DNA of 64,000 nt from a halophilic archaeon (lineage in GTDB: Archaea > Halobacteriota > Halobacteria > Halobacteriales > Haladaptataceae): contig QNGA01000004.1 in NCBI GenBank assembly GCA_003298465.1, positions 186,001 through 250,000 on the forward strand. The letters run 5' to 3'. The position numbers and the translations under genes are program-made. The notes beneath the pieces were generated by a model. The model ran no database searches, had not been told where the DNA came from, and saw only the letters and a list, made by a program, of their open reading frames with translations. Positions 9,178-17,038 of this stretch are shown in pieces; the stretch's first letter is position 1; each line of letters opens with the position of its first letter.

Positions 9178-9526
9178 ACCGTCTGCCCGACGAACCGGAG
9201 TAACTGCGACCTTGAGAGGGATTCCATCCGGACACACCACCGTCTGAATCTGGAACCCACCGAGGATTTCAATAGAGCCGTGCTCTCGGGCAGGACTCGC
9301 GACGAGCACGGCGGTCGTCGGCGTCGTAGCCGCACTCCCTCTCCTCGCCGGGACGCGTCCGACGGAGCGTAGTCGTGTCCGTGGGCCAACGCGCGAGAAT
9401 CGGTGTCGTCGCCGACCTGCAGTCGAGGACGGCATCTGTACTCGACGGCGCGACTCTCGACGGTCGGGCGAGTCGGCCATCGCCGTGGATCAAACCCCGA
9501 CAGGCCCGTTCGACGCGACCGGTGGC
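9178..9526 (-). pseudogene. Gene-free stretch, possibly a decayed transposase fragment
   Basis: No intact gene is visible between the cupin gene and the propeller gene. On the minus strand, short pieces in different frames (for example DDTDSRALAHG, GYDADDRR and EHGSIEILGGF) vaguely recall the HDT and KGYD regions of IS5-type haloarchaeal transposases, as expected from a frameshifted relic. No terminal inverted repeats or target duplication could be seen. The reading is tentative. Confidence 0.25.
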
Positions 9527-10777
9527 TCAGCGGTGGAGCCGGTACGAGCCCCGAACGTCGTCCCCGTCGTGGTAGGCGACGGGTTCCTCCACGGCCGCGA
9601 ATCGACCGTCCTCGACTGCGGCCGCGGTGACGACGCCCGACGTCGGCCGCGTCGTCGTTCGGCCGTCGACGACGTCGAACCCGTGAAGCGCGTGCGCGTC
9701 CGGGTCCCGCTCCCGGAAGTGTTGCGCCGAAGGGACGGCGAGTCTGTCGCCGTCGGTCGCCACCCCGTGGACGAACCCGCCGACCGACGACTCCCAGCGA
9801 ACCTCGCCGCCCGGCCCGACGCCGACGGCCGCGTGTTCGGTCGGGTGGCGAGCGCTCGCCTCCCGTCCGTCCTCGGGATACGTGTTTCCGGTGACGAAGA
9901 CGACGCCGTCGCCGGTGGCGTGCACGTGGTTCGGATAGGCGTAGACCGTCTCCTCGCCCCGTTCGACGGGGCGACCCAGGTCGACCGCCCAGCGGACGCC
10001 CTCGCCGTCGAGGAGGTAGCCCCGATAGTCGGCGTGGCTGGCCACCGCGACGCCGTCCTCGACGAGCGAGACGTCGCCGACGCGCCGCTCCCCGTCGCCG
10101 GGCGGATTCCAGCGGCGACGCACCGCTCCGGTGTCGGCGTCGAGGACGACGAGGCCGTCGGAATCGGTCCCCGGACAGCGGTTGCAGCCGACGGCGACGT
10201 TCCCGTTTCGGACGTCGAGGGAGATCGGCGAGGCGTCGGTCTCGTAGCGCCACGCCACGGCGCCGTCGGCCGCGAACGCGTACACGACGCTCTCGAAGGT
10301 CCGGCCACCGTCCGGTCCTCGGTGGTAGCGGCGAGCGGCCGCGTACGCCCGCCGGTCGTCCGCGACCGCGTCCACGACGAACGGCAGGAAGAACCGAGTC
10401 TCTTTCGTCGGGTCACCGACGTCGTCCGCGGAGCGATAGCTCCACCACTCCGTCCCGGTGTCGGCGTCCAGCAGTCGGAGCGCACCGTCGGGGCCGCGCT
10501 CACCGACGAGGACCCCGTCCGCGAACGGGGTCAGCGAGACGACGCTTCCCGAGACGCCGTCGGATGGGGCCTCCGACGAGTCCCGGTTCGCTTCGCTCTC
10601 CGAGACGCCGTCGTTCCGCCAGCGTTCGTCGAGCGTATCGACGTCGAACGCGACGACCGACCCGTCGGCGAGGCCGGCGACGACGGCGTCGTCGCGGAGG
10701 CAGACGCTGGATCGGCGACCGAGTTGCCGGGACCCGACGGGGTCGACGCTCCCCAGGTCGACCGTTCGGTTAGTCAT
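9527..10777 (-). CDS. Cytoplasmic PQQ/YVTN-type beta-propeller protein
   Basis: The 416-residue product shows repeated blades with the D-x-D-T-G-x-x-x-W signature (FDVDTLDERW, LDADTGTEWW, LDADTGAVRRRW). There is no signal peptide or membrane segment, so it should be cytoplasmic, unlike the Tat-exported propeller at 28052-29686. It is the last gene of the cbi operon and overlaps DUF3209 by 8 bases. It also contains CNRCPG at about residue 200. A corrin-pathway role (ligand binding, scaffold or storage) is inferred only from operon position. Confidence 0.75.
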   Translation of the reverse strand: MTNRTVDLGSVDPVGSRQLGRRSSVCLRDDAVVAGLADGSVVAFDVDTLDERWRNDGVSESEANRDSSEAPSDGVSGSVVSLTPFADGVLVGERGPDGALRLLDADTGTEWWSYRSADDVGDPTKETRFFLPFVVDAVADDRRAYAAARRYHRGPDGGRTFESVVYAFAADGAVAWRYETDASPISLDVRNGNVAVGCNRCPGTDSDGLVVLDADTGAVRRRWNPPGDGERRVGDVSLVEDGVAVASHADYRGYLLDGEGVRWAVDLGRPVERGEETVYAYPNHVHATGDGVVFVTGNTYPEDGREASARHPTEHAAVGVGPGGEVRWESSVGGFVHGVATDGDRLAVPSAQHFRERDPDAHALHGFDVVDGRTTTRPTSGVVTAAAVEDGRFAAVEEPVAYHDGDDVRGSYRLHR

Positions 10778-11141
10778 CGACGGGGAACGCTTCGTGGAGG
10801 ACGTCGTGGGACGTCCCGAAGTCGTCCAGCAGCGAGTCGCCGTGGTCGGTCAACCGGGCGAGCGACCGCTCGGCGTCGCGGACCGCGACGAGACGCCCCC
10901 GGAGGTAGTCGTACTCGGGGTCGCTCTCGTCGGCGGTGGCGATTCGTTCCTCCAGGTCGACGAGGGCCGCGTCGAGGTGACGCCGGAGTTCCGACAGGCT
11001 CTCCGCGTTCGCCAGCCCCTCTATCGGACCCTCCAGGTGGCCCTCCAGTTCTTTCTCGGCGTGCTCCCGGACGCTCCGGTCGCTCGTGCCGAGGACGTTC
11101 ATCAATCCGAGTCGTAGCGCTTCGATTTCGTGACAGCTCAT
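10770..11141 (-). CDS. DUF3209 family protein
   Basis: The 123-residue product begins MSCHEIEALRLGLMNVLG, the recognisable start of the haloarchaeal DUF3209 family, and is mostly alpha-helical with a His/Cys pair at residues 3-4. It lies 2 bases after the cbiX stop and overlaps the downstream propeller by 8 bases, inside the cobalamin operon. The function is not known. The CH pair near the N terminus could bind a metal; this is inference. Confidence 0.75.
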   Translation of the reverse strand: MSCHEIEALRLGLMNVLGTSDRSVREHAEKELEGHLEGPIEGLANAESLSELRRHLDAALVDLEERIATADESDPEYDYLRGRLVAVRDAERSLARLTDHGDSLLDDFGTSHDVLHEAFPVDD

Positions 11142-11143
11142 GG

Positions 11144-12409
11144 TTACAGCGTTTGGTCGACGATGTCCGAAACGATTCGATCCCGGTCGAGGTGGGACGA
11201 GACGATACGCTCTGCGTCGTTTTCGTCGACGCCGCCGTACCAGACGCCGTCCGGGTAGACGGCGACCATCGGCCCGTCGCCGCACCGTCCGAGACACGAC
11301 GAGCGCGTGACGCGCGCGTCGCACTCCTCGGAGTCCCGAACCGACTGGCGCAGGCGTTCGAGGAGGGCCGGCGCGCCGTCCGCCGCGCACGTCTGGTTCG
11401 TGCAGACGGCGACGTGCTTCTCCGGCGCGTCGTGGGCGTGCGGGTCGTCGTCCACGGAGTCGCGGTCGGCGTGTGACTCCTGGTGAGTCAGCGCCCGCAG
11501 CATGGCCCGCGCACCGCCGACGTCCTCCTCGTACCCGTCGAGTTCGACCTTGTACTTGCAGGTGTCACACGACATGCGGACGCTGTCGGTTCGCGCCTCC
11601 TGCCATCTGTCGCCGAGCACGTCCAGGAGCCGCGAGTCCGTCCCGAGGGGGTCTCCGGCCGCGGCGTCCACGTACGGGTACTCCTCGTCGAACTCCGCGG
11701 TCCGGTCGCGGATGCGTCGGGTGAGCACGCCGTCGCCCAGCATGTACGGGAGCACGACGACGGCGTCCGGGCGATGCTTCGCCACGTCGTGGAGCGCGTC
11801 CCGCAAGCGGGGTTCCGTGACCCCGACGAAACAGGATTCCGTGCGGTCGAACGCGCGGCCCTCGTACAGGAGCCGAGCCAGCTTGTGCACGTCGCCGTTG
11901 GCGTCCGGGTCGCTCGACCCGCGCGCACAGAGGACGACCGCGACGTCGTCCGCCTCGCGGTCGACGCCCAGTTCCGACTCCACCGCGGCGGCGCGGTCGT
12001 CCAGCAGGTCGACGATTGCGGGGTGGACGCCGAGGTGGGACCCGCTGTGGAGCGTCAGGTCCGAACGCTCCGACCGCGCCCGCTGGACGGCCAGCGGGAC
12101 GTCGTTTTTGACGTGGCCCGCGGCGAACAGCGACAGCGGCACCACGGTTATCTCGGACACCGCGGGCGCGAGGCTGCCGATGGCCTGCGGTATCGTCGGT
12201 GGCGCGAGTTCGAGAAACCCCACGTCGACCGGGACGCCCAGTCGCTCCTCCAGGCCGGCGGCGAGTTCGCGGACCTGCTCGTTCGACTTCTCCCGGCGCG
12301 AACCGTGACCGACGAGCAACACCGCCTCGTCGTCGAACGCACCGCCCACGTCCACCGAACGGGCCGCCTCGTCGCGGCCGGACTCGTCGCCGTCGGTACT
12401 CCGACTCAT
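11144..12409 (-). CDS. cbiX: Sirohydrochlorin cobaltochelatase CbiX with C-terminal [2Fe-2S] domain
   Basis: The 421-residue product has two chelatase half-domains and a C-terminal thioredoxin-like [2Fe-2S] domain. The first half keeps the metal-site His residues in VGHGSRR (H35) and AAGHVKND (H99). The second half has CARGSSD and YMLGDGVL at the matching places, so it has lost both His and is probably structural. The last 100 or so residues carry VCTNQTC and CLGRC. It inserts cobalt into sirohydrochlorin at the start of the early-insertion route. The ATG at 12409 overlaps the upstream gene by 4 bases (ATGA); a longer reading into that gene was rejected. Confidence 0.9.
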   Translation of the reverse strand: MSRSTDGDESGRDEAARSVDVGGAFDDEAVLLVGHGSRREKSNEQVRELAAGLEERLGVPVDVGFLELAPPTIPQAIGSLAPAVSEITVVPLSLFAAGHVKNDVPLAVQRARSERSDLTLHSGSHLGVHPAIVDLLDDRAAAVESELGVDREADDVAVVLCARGSSDPDANGDVHKLARLLYEGRAFDRTESCFVGVTEPRLRDALHDVAKHRPDAVVVLPYMLGDGVLTRRIRDRTAEFDEEYPYVDAAAGDPLGTDSRLLDVLGDRWQEARTDSVRMSCDTCKYKVELDGYEEDVGGARAMLRALTHQESHADRDSVDDDPHAHDAPEKHVAVCTNQTCAADGAPALLERLRQSVRDSEECDARVTRSSCLGRCGDGPMVAVYPDGVWYGGVDENDAERIVSSHLDRDRIVSDIVDQTL

Positions 12410-13110
12410 CGCTCTCCGGCGCGTTCGAGATTCCTCAGCAACTTCCGCCTTCGCGCCGGGGCGAACAGTCCGCTCTCCTCGCAGTTCTCGTACAGCCACG
12501 GGCCGACCGTCGGGACGGCCTCGTCGCTCACGCCGAACCAGTGGCTACCCGAGGACGTCTCCTCGATGCCGCCCGTTGGTGCGTCCGGTGGAACGCTCGC
12601 GAGGAGTTCCTGGACGCGTTCGAGGAGGTGTCTGTCCTCGTGGACGAACGAGACGCCGACGGAGCCGCCGGTCGAACGGTCCGCGGAGACGTCGGCCGTC
12701 CCGGAGGAGCCCTTGAAACAGACCGTGCCGCACCCCTCGAGTAGCCCGCGGAGGAGCTGGCGCTCGTACCCGTCGAAGGCGTCCAGGCGGTACCCACCGG
12801 GGTCGCCGTTCAACGGAAGCCCGAACGCCGCGGCCGCCCGGTTCGCCACGTCCCCGAAGAGCTGTATCGCGTACTCGTCCTCCGTGCGGGTGATAGCCGT
12901 GTCGTGGGCGTACTCGCGCTCGACGATTCGGTGGTCGACCCGTTCGTCGCCCGCGATGGCCGCGAGTCGGCGGGCGGCCGTCTCGTCGTTCGCGCGGACC
13001 GTCAGACAGCCCTCGTCCAGGTCGCCGTCGCCGACGGCTCGCCCCCAGAAGTACGCCGTCTCCGGGTGGCTCGCGAGCAAGTCCGCGGGGGTGCCGGTCT
13101 CCATCGACAT
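12406..13110 (-). CDS. LAGLIDADG-like protein of the cobalamin operon
   Basis: This 234-residue protein is not one of the known corrin enzymes. It contains two LAGLIDADG-type helices: FWGRAVGDGD at 21-30, then CLTVRANDETAARRLA; and LRGLLEGCG at 120-128, then a strand and SFVHEDRHLLERVQELL. The C-terminal LYENCEESGLF...RRRKLL also fits that fold. The first motif keeps its acidic residue (D28); in the second the catalytic position is Cys127. It therefore looks like a domesticated homing-endonuclease fold, perhaps a DNA-binding regulator. It overlaps cbiX by 4 bases and the ferredoxin by 1. Confidence 0.7.
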   Translation of the reverse strand: MSMETGTPADLLASHPETAYFWGRAVGDGDLDEGCLTVRANDETAARRLAAIAGDERVDHRIVEREYAHDTAITRTEDEYAIQLFGDVANRAAAAFGLPLNGDPGGYRLDAFDGYERQLLRGLLEGCGTVCFKGSSGTADVSADRSTGGSVGVSFVHEDRHLLERVQELLASVPPDAPTGGIEETSSGSHWFGVSDEAVPTVGPWLYENCEESGLFAPARRRKLLRNLERAGER

Positions 13111-13379
13111 CAGTACTCCTCCACGGTGATCGCGCCCGGCGGACAGGCGGCGGCCGCCTGTCGCGCCTCGTCGGCGCGGTCGTCTTCGAACTCGGCGACT
13201 ATCCGCCCGTCCTCCTCGCGGACGCGACCCTCGTCGCTCCCGTTCGGCGGGACCGGGTCCGCCGCCGGGTCGACCGTGGCCAGTCCGTCCTCGCCCTCGA
13301 CGAAGCGCGGGTCGCGCGTGAGGCAGGCGAAGATGCCCTCGCAGGCGTCCTTGTCGACGATTACTCGGTAGCCTGTCAT
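13110..13379 (-). CDS. Ferredoxin with three-Cys cluster motif
   Basis: The 89-residue product reads YRVIVDKDACEGIFACLTRDP at the start and AACPPGAITVEEY at the end. The C-x5-C pair (C13, C19) and the distant CP (C79) fit the single-cluster ferredoxins that carry a [3Fe-4S] or [4Fe-4S] centre, with no second Cx2C. It sits between cbiH (3 bases after this gene's upstream neighbour) and the LAGLIDADG-like gene. In the anaerobic route electrons are needed for cobalt reduction and for ring contraction chemistry at CbiH, so an electron-donor role is a reasonable inference. Confidence 0.82.
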   Translation of the reverse strand: MTGYRVIVDKDACEGIFACLTRDPRFVEGEDGLATVDPAADPVPPNGSDEGRVREEDGRIVAEFEDDRADEARQAAAACPPGAITVEEY

Positions 13380-13382
13380 GGT

Positions 13383-14324
13383 TCAGTAGTCGTACTTGCT
13401 CTCGTAGCCGCGCGGCGTGACCATCCGGTCGTCCCAGACGTACGTGTCCTCGTTGCCGACGAGAACCGTGGTCGTCATGTCCACGAGGTCGGTCTCGCCG
13501 AGTTCTTCGAGGTCGCCGAGTTCGACGATTTCGACCCGCTCGTCCTCGCGGCCGGCGCCGTGGACGATGCCGACCGGCGTCTCGGGGTCGCGATGCTCCA
13601 GCAGAATCTCACAGCATTTCTCGTAGTTGTCCCTGCGCTTGCGACTCCACGGGTTGTAGATGGCGATGGTGAACCCCTCCTTGGCGGCGGCGTGGAGGCG
13701 CGACTCGATGGTCGGCATCGGCGTCAGGTGGTCCGACAGGGAGATGCTGACCGTGTCGTTCACGAGCGGTGCGCCGACCCGCGCCGCGCAGGACTGGGCC
13801 GCGGGCACGCCCGGAACGACCTCGAAGTCGAGCGCGCTGGCGGTCGCGCCCTTCGACTCCACGATTTCGAGCGCGAGGCCGCCGAGCGCGTACACGTTCG
13901 GGTCGCCGCTCCCGACGATGGCGACGTGGTTCCCCGCGAGCGCGCGGTCGACGGCCTCCTCGGTTCGGGAGACCTCGCCGCACATCGGGGTGTCGTACAG
14001 TTCGTCGGCGGCGTCGGTGACTTCGTCGGGCAGGAGGTCGATGTACGTCGTGTAGCCGACGATGTGTTCGGCCTCGTGCAGCGCCGCGCGGGCGCGTCGG
14101 GTCATCCCGTCCGCGTGGCCGGGACCCAACCCGACCGCGACGAGACTACCGGGGTCGGCGTCGAAGTCGTCGACGGTCGCGCCGACCTTCCCTTCGGTCG
14201 ACGCGTCCGCCGACCCGCCGCAGTCCGAACTCGACGACGAACCGCTCGACCCGCCGCAGTTCGACTCGCTCGTCTCCGTCTTCGATGCTCCGCACTTGGA
14301 TTCGGTGGTGTCGTCCGTGCTCAT
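13383..14324 (-). CDS. cbiH: Cobalt-factor III C17-methyltransferase CbiH
   Basis: The 313-residue product has a tetrapyrrole methylase domain (LVAVGLGPGHADGMTRRA at about 60, GSGDPNVYALGG at about 137, VPGVPAAQS, and IYNPWSRKR) typical of CbiH/CobJ, which methylates C17 and contracts the ring. Its N terminus is an unusual 45-residue Ser/Gly/Thr stretch with Cys-Gly at residues 11, 23 and 35, exactly 12 residues apart. The following ferredoxin gene starts 3 bases after the stop. The second, similar gene at 14327-15187 ends 2 bases before this one starts. Confidence 0.9.
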   Translation of the reverse strand: MSTDDTTESKCGASKTETSESNCGGSSGSSSSSDCGGSADASTEGKVGATVDDFDADPGSLVAVGLGPGHADGMTRRARAALHEAEHIVGYTTYIDLLPDEVTDAADELYDTPMCGEVSRTEEAVDRALAGNHVAIVGSGDPNVYALGGLALEIVESKGATASALDFEVVPGVPAAQSCAARVGAPLVNDTVSISLSDHLTPMPTIESRLHAAAKEGFTIAIYNPWSRKRRDNYEKCCEILLEHRDPETPVGIVHGAGREDERVEIVELGDLEELGETDLVDMTTTVLVGNEDTYVWDDRMVTPRGYESKYDY

Positions 14325-14326
14325 CG

Positions 14327-15187
14327 TTAGAAGTCGTCGACGTCACGCCCGCCGCGCGGGGTGACGAGATGCTTTCCGCGTTCGTTCTCCCAGACGTTCG
14401 TCTCGTGATTGCCGACGAGGATGGAGGTGCCCATCCCGCCGACCTCGTCGTCGTGGTCGTCGGCCGCTCGCAGCGTCGTGATGGTGTGGGTCTCGCCCTC
14501 CTGATTGCGACCGGTATCGCCGCGGCTGGCGTCGTTGAAGATGGCGACCGGGACGTCGTCGGCGCGCTCTTCGCGGACGACGTCTATCGCGCGCTGGTAG
14601 TCCCGCCAGCAGTTGTAGAGGACGATGACGAAGCCGCTGATCGCGGCCGCGCGCAACTTCTCTTCGATCTCGTCCCAGCCGCGCCACTTGTCCGACAGCG
14701 ATATCGTACAGAAGTCGTTCGACAGCGGCGCGCCGAGGTTCGCCGCGCCGCCGAGCGCCGCGGTCACGCCAGGCACGACCTCGATGGGAACGTCGTACGC
14801 CTCGTCTTCCTCCGCCATGAGGAACAGGAGGTCGCTCTTCCCGTACACGTTCGGATCGCCGCCCGAGACGTGGGCGACGTCCTCCCCGTCGCGGACGCGT
14901 TCGAAGGCCTCGCGGGCGAGCTCGGTCTGTCGGCCCATCGTCGACCGGACGACGTCCTGTTCCGGCCGACCGCCGGCCGAGGCGGTGGCCGTTCCGCCGT
15001 CCGTCGCGGTCTCCGGCGGAAGCGTCCCGTCGCGCCGGAGGAACTCCTGGTAGAGGTTCGAGGCGATGACGCAGTCGGCGTTGGCGATGACGTCCTTCGC
15101 CCGCTGGGTCATCGCGTGGGGGAGCCCCGGACCGATACCGACGACGTAGAGGGTACCGGTGTCGCCCCTGGTCTGGTCGTCGCTCAT
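14327..15187 (-). CDS. Second CbiH/CobJ-type precorrin methyltransferase
   Basis: The 286-residue product is a paralogue of the neighbouring CbiH. It shows YVVGIGPGLPHAMTQRA, SGGDPNVYGKSD, VPGVTAALGG and VLYNCWRDY, and both proteins end with TPRG plus a short tail. It lacks the Cys-Gly leader and has a Gly/Thr/Ala insert near residue 65. Two CbiH-like genes side by side suggest that one does C17 methylation with ring contraction while the other has a different or helper activity. Which is which cannot be told from sequence. It is tightly packed in the operon (1 base from cbiG). Confidence 0.85.
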   Translation of the reverse strand: MSDDQTRGDTGTLYVVGIGPGLPHAMTQRAKDVIANADCVIASNLYQEFLRRDGTLPPETATDGGTATASAGGRPEQDVVRSTMGRQTELAREAFERVRDGEDVAHVSGGDPNVYGKSDLLFLMAEEDEAYDVPIEVVPGVTAALGGAANLGAPLSNDFCTISLSDKWRGWDEIEEKLRAAAISGFVIVLYNCWRDYQRAIDVVREERADDVPVAIFNDASRGDTGRNQEGETHTITTLRAADDHDDEVGGMGTSILVGNHETNVWENERGKHLVTPRGGRDVDDF

Positions 15188-15188
15188 C

Positions 15189-16169
15189 TTATCGCCCCAC
15201 CGCGACCGTCACCGCGTCCTCGAACCGCTCTTTCTCCCGCGCCAGTTCGTGTTCGCGCCCGCCAGCGATGGCCGACGCCTCCGCGATGCCCGGCCACCCG
15301 ATGAGTTCCTTCGAACGCGACGGGGAGGGTCCCTCGAACCCCTCCAGGGTCTCCTTCTCGAAGAGGACCACGCCGACATCGGCCTCCCGTGCGGCCTCGT
15401 AGATGCCCTCCTCGCCCTCCTTCCTGGTGCCGGTGGCGACGAAGTCCACGTCCTCGAAGCCGAGTCCGAGGTCGTCCAGTGCAGCGTCCCACGCGTCGAG
15501 TACCCGCTCCGACTCCACGCCCGAGACGGTGCCCGTCCCGAGTACCACGCCGTCGTCCCCGTTCCGCTTGAGAACGGTCACGTCGTCGTCGACGAGCACC
15601 GCCCGCGGCCCGTCGAGTCGAGTGACGGGACCGAGTTCGTCGTTCAGGACGGCGAGGTTGGTCGCGACCGTCGAGTCGCCGTTGACGACGTGGGCGTCCA
15701 GCGCCTTCGCCTTGCTCTCGACTCCCTGCTCGCCCGCGGCTTCGCTCGCCGTGGTCATCGCCGGGACCGCACCCATCTCAGAGAGGTCGTGGGCGACCTG
15801 GTTGGCCCCGTGGTGGCCGCCGGTGATGGGGATGGCCCACGTGAGTTCCTCGTCGACGACGACGATGGCGGGGTCGTCCCACTTGTCGTCGAGCAAGGGT
15901 GCCGTCTTCCGCATCGCGATGCCCGACGCCATCAGTCCGACGAAGCAGTCGTACTCGCCCCAGTGCTCCGCGAACACGTCGCCGTGATACTCGATGATGT
16001 CCACGCGGTCGTACTCGTCGCCGATACCGTCCGCGATATCGCGAGCGGTGTCGAGCTTGCGCTCGAAGCTGACGATAGCTATCTCCTCGGCCACCTCTCC
16101 GTCCGAGTCCGGCGTGGAGCAGTGGCCTCCCGATTCGTCCGATTCCGCGTCGTTCGTTTCCGTACTCAT
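15189..16169 (-). CDS. cbiG: Cobalt-precorrin-5A hydrolase CbiG
   Basis: The 326-residue product shows the CbiG N-terminal domain (YDCFVGLMASGIAMRKTAPLLDDKWDDPAIVVVDE at about 70-105, with PITGGHHGANQVA after it) and the C-terminal domain with VATGTRKEGEEGI and a Glu/Lys-rich end. CbiG opens the delta-lactone ring and releases acetaldehyde, a step specific to the anaerobic (early-cobalt) route. The short leader contains one GHC near residue 16. Spacing to neighbours is 1-2 bases, so translation is probably coupled along the operon. Confidence 0.92.
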   Translation of the reverse strand: MSTETNDAESDESGGHCSTPDSDGEVAEEIAIVSFERKLDTARDIADGIGDEYDRVDIIEYHGDVFAEHWGEYDCFVGLMASGIAMRKTAPLLDDKWDDPAIVVVDEELTWAIPITGGHHGANQVAHDLSEMGAVPAMTTASEAAGEQGVESKAKALDAHVVNGDSTVATNLAVLNDELGPVTRLDGPRAVLVDDDVTVLKRNGDDGVVLGTGTVSGVESERVLDAWDAALDDLGLGFEDVDFVATGTRKEGEEGIYEAAREADVGVVLFEKETLEGFEGPSPSRSKELIGWPGIAEASAIAGGREHELAREKERFEDAVTVAVGR

Positions 16170-16171
16170 GG

Positions 16172-17038
16172 TCAGTCGTCCGCCTCGCTTTCGTTCGAAC
16201 TCCCGTTCGCCCAGTCGCCGTACAGGTAGGAGCGCTCGTACTCCGTCCCCTGCGCCGCGTCGCCGATGATAACGAGCGCGGAGGCCCGATAACCGGCCGC
16301 CTCAACCTGATCACCGATGGTGGCGATGGTCCCCTCGATGACGTCCTCGTCGGGCCAGGACGCGTGGTAGACCGCGGTGGCCGGCGTGTCCGGGTCGTGT
16401 CCCGCGGCCAGCAACCGGTCCATCGTCTCCCCGACCGCGTGCGTCCCGAGGTAGATACAGGTCGTCACGTCGCCCATCTCGACGAACTCGCCGATGTGGT
16501 CCTCGTCGGGGTCGAGGGTCTTGCCCTGGGGCCGGGTGAAGGCGACGTGGTTCGCCACGCCGTTCAGGGTGAGTTGCGTTCGAAGCGTGGCGCTCGCCGC
16601 GAACGCCGCGGTCACGCCCGGTACGAGGTAGGTCGGAACGCCCTCGTGTTCCAGCGCGTCCATCTGCTCCAGCGCCGCACCGTACACCGCCGGGTCACCG
16701 CTGTGGAGGCGAACGACGTCGCGCCCCTCCTCGTGGGCGTCCCGCATCAGCGGAATCAGTTCCTCCAGGTCCTTGCCGACGCTCGACACCTGCTCGGCGT
16801 TCGCGCAGTACTCATCGAGGAGTTCGCTGTTCACGAGCGACCCCGCGTGAACGACGAGGTCCGCCGCTTCGACCAGCTCGCGGCCCGTGACCGTCAGCAG
16901 GCCCGGGTCTCCGGGGCCTGCACCGATGAACGGAATCCCCTCCCGAACCTCGCCGGCGGTTCGGTCGGCGATTCGGGCGTCGCGCCGTCGGGTCCGGGCG
17001 TCCGCCTCCGCCTCGATGGCGTCCTGCGGGTCAGTCAT
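16172..17038 (-). CDS. cbiF: Cobalt-precorrin-4 C11-methyltransferase CbiF
   Basis: The 288-residue product fits CbiF/CobM: PFIGAGPGDPGLLTVTG at about 37, VVHAGSLVN, RLHSGDPAVYGA at about 110 and VPGVTAAFAASA, in the order of the tetrapyrrole methylase fold. It adds the C11 methyl to the ring using SAM. An Arg/Asp-rich leader (about 30 residues) precedes the domain. Its start overlaps the cbiL stop by 8 bases. Confidence 0.92.
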   Translation of the reverse strand: MTDPQDAIEAEADARTRRRDARIADRTAGEVREGIPFIGAGPGDPGLLTVTGRELVEAADLVVHAGSLVNSELLDEYCANAEQVSSVGKDLEELIPLMRDAHEEGRDVVRLHSGDPAVYGAALEQMDALEHEGVPTYLVPGVTAAFAASATLRTQLTLNGVANHVAFTRPQGKTLDPDEDHIGEFVEMGDVTTCIYLGTHAVGETMDRLLAAGHDPDTPATAVYHASWPDEDVIEGTIATIGDQVEAAGYRASALVIIGDAAQGTEYERSYLYGDWANGSSNESEADD

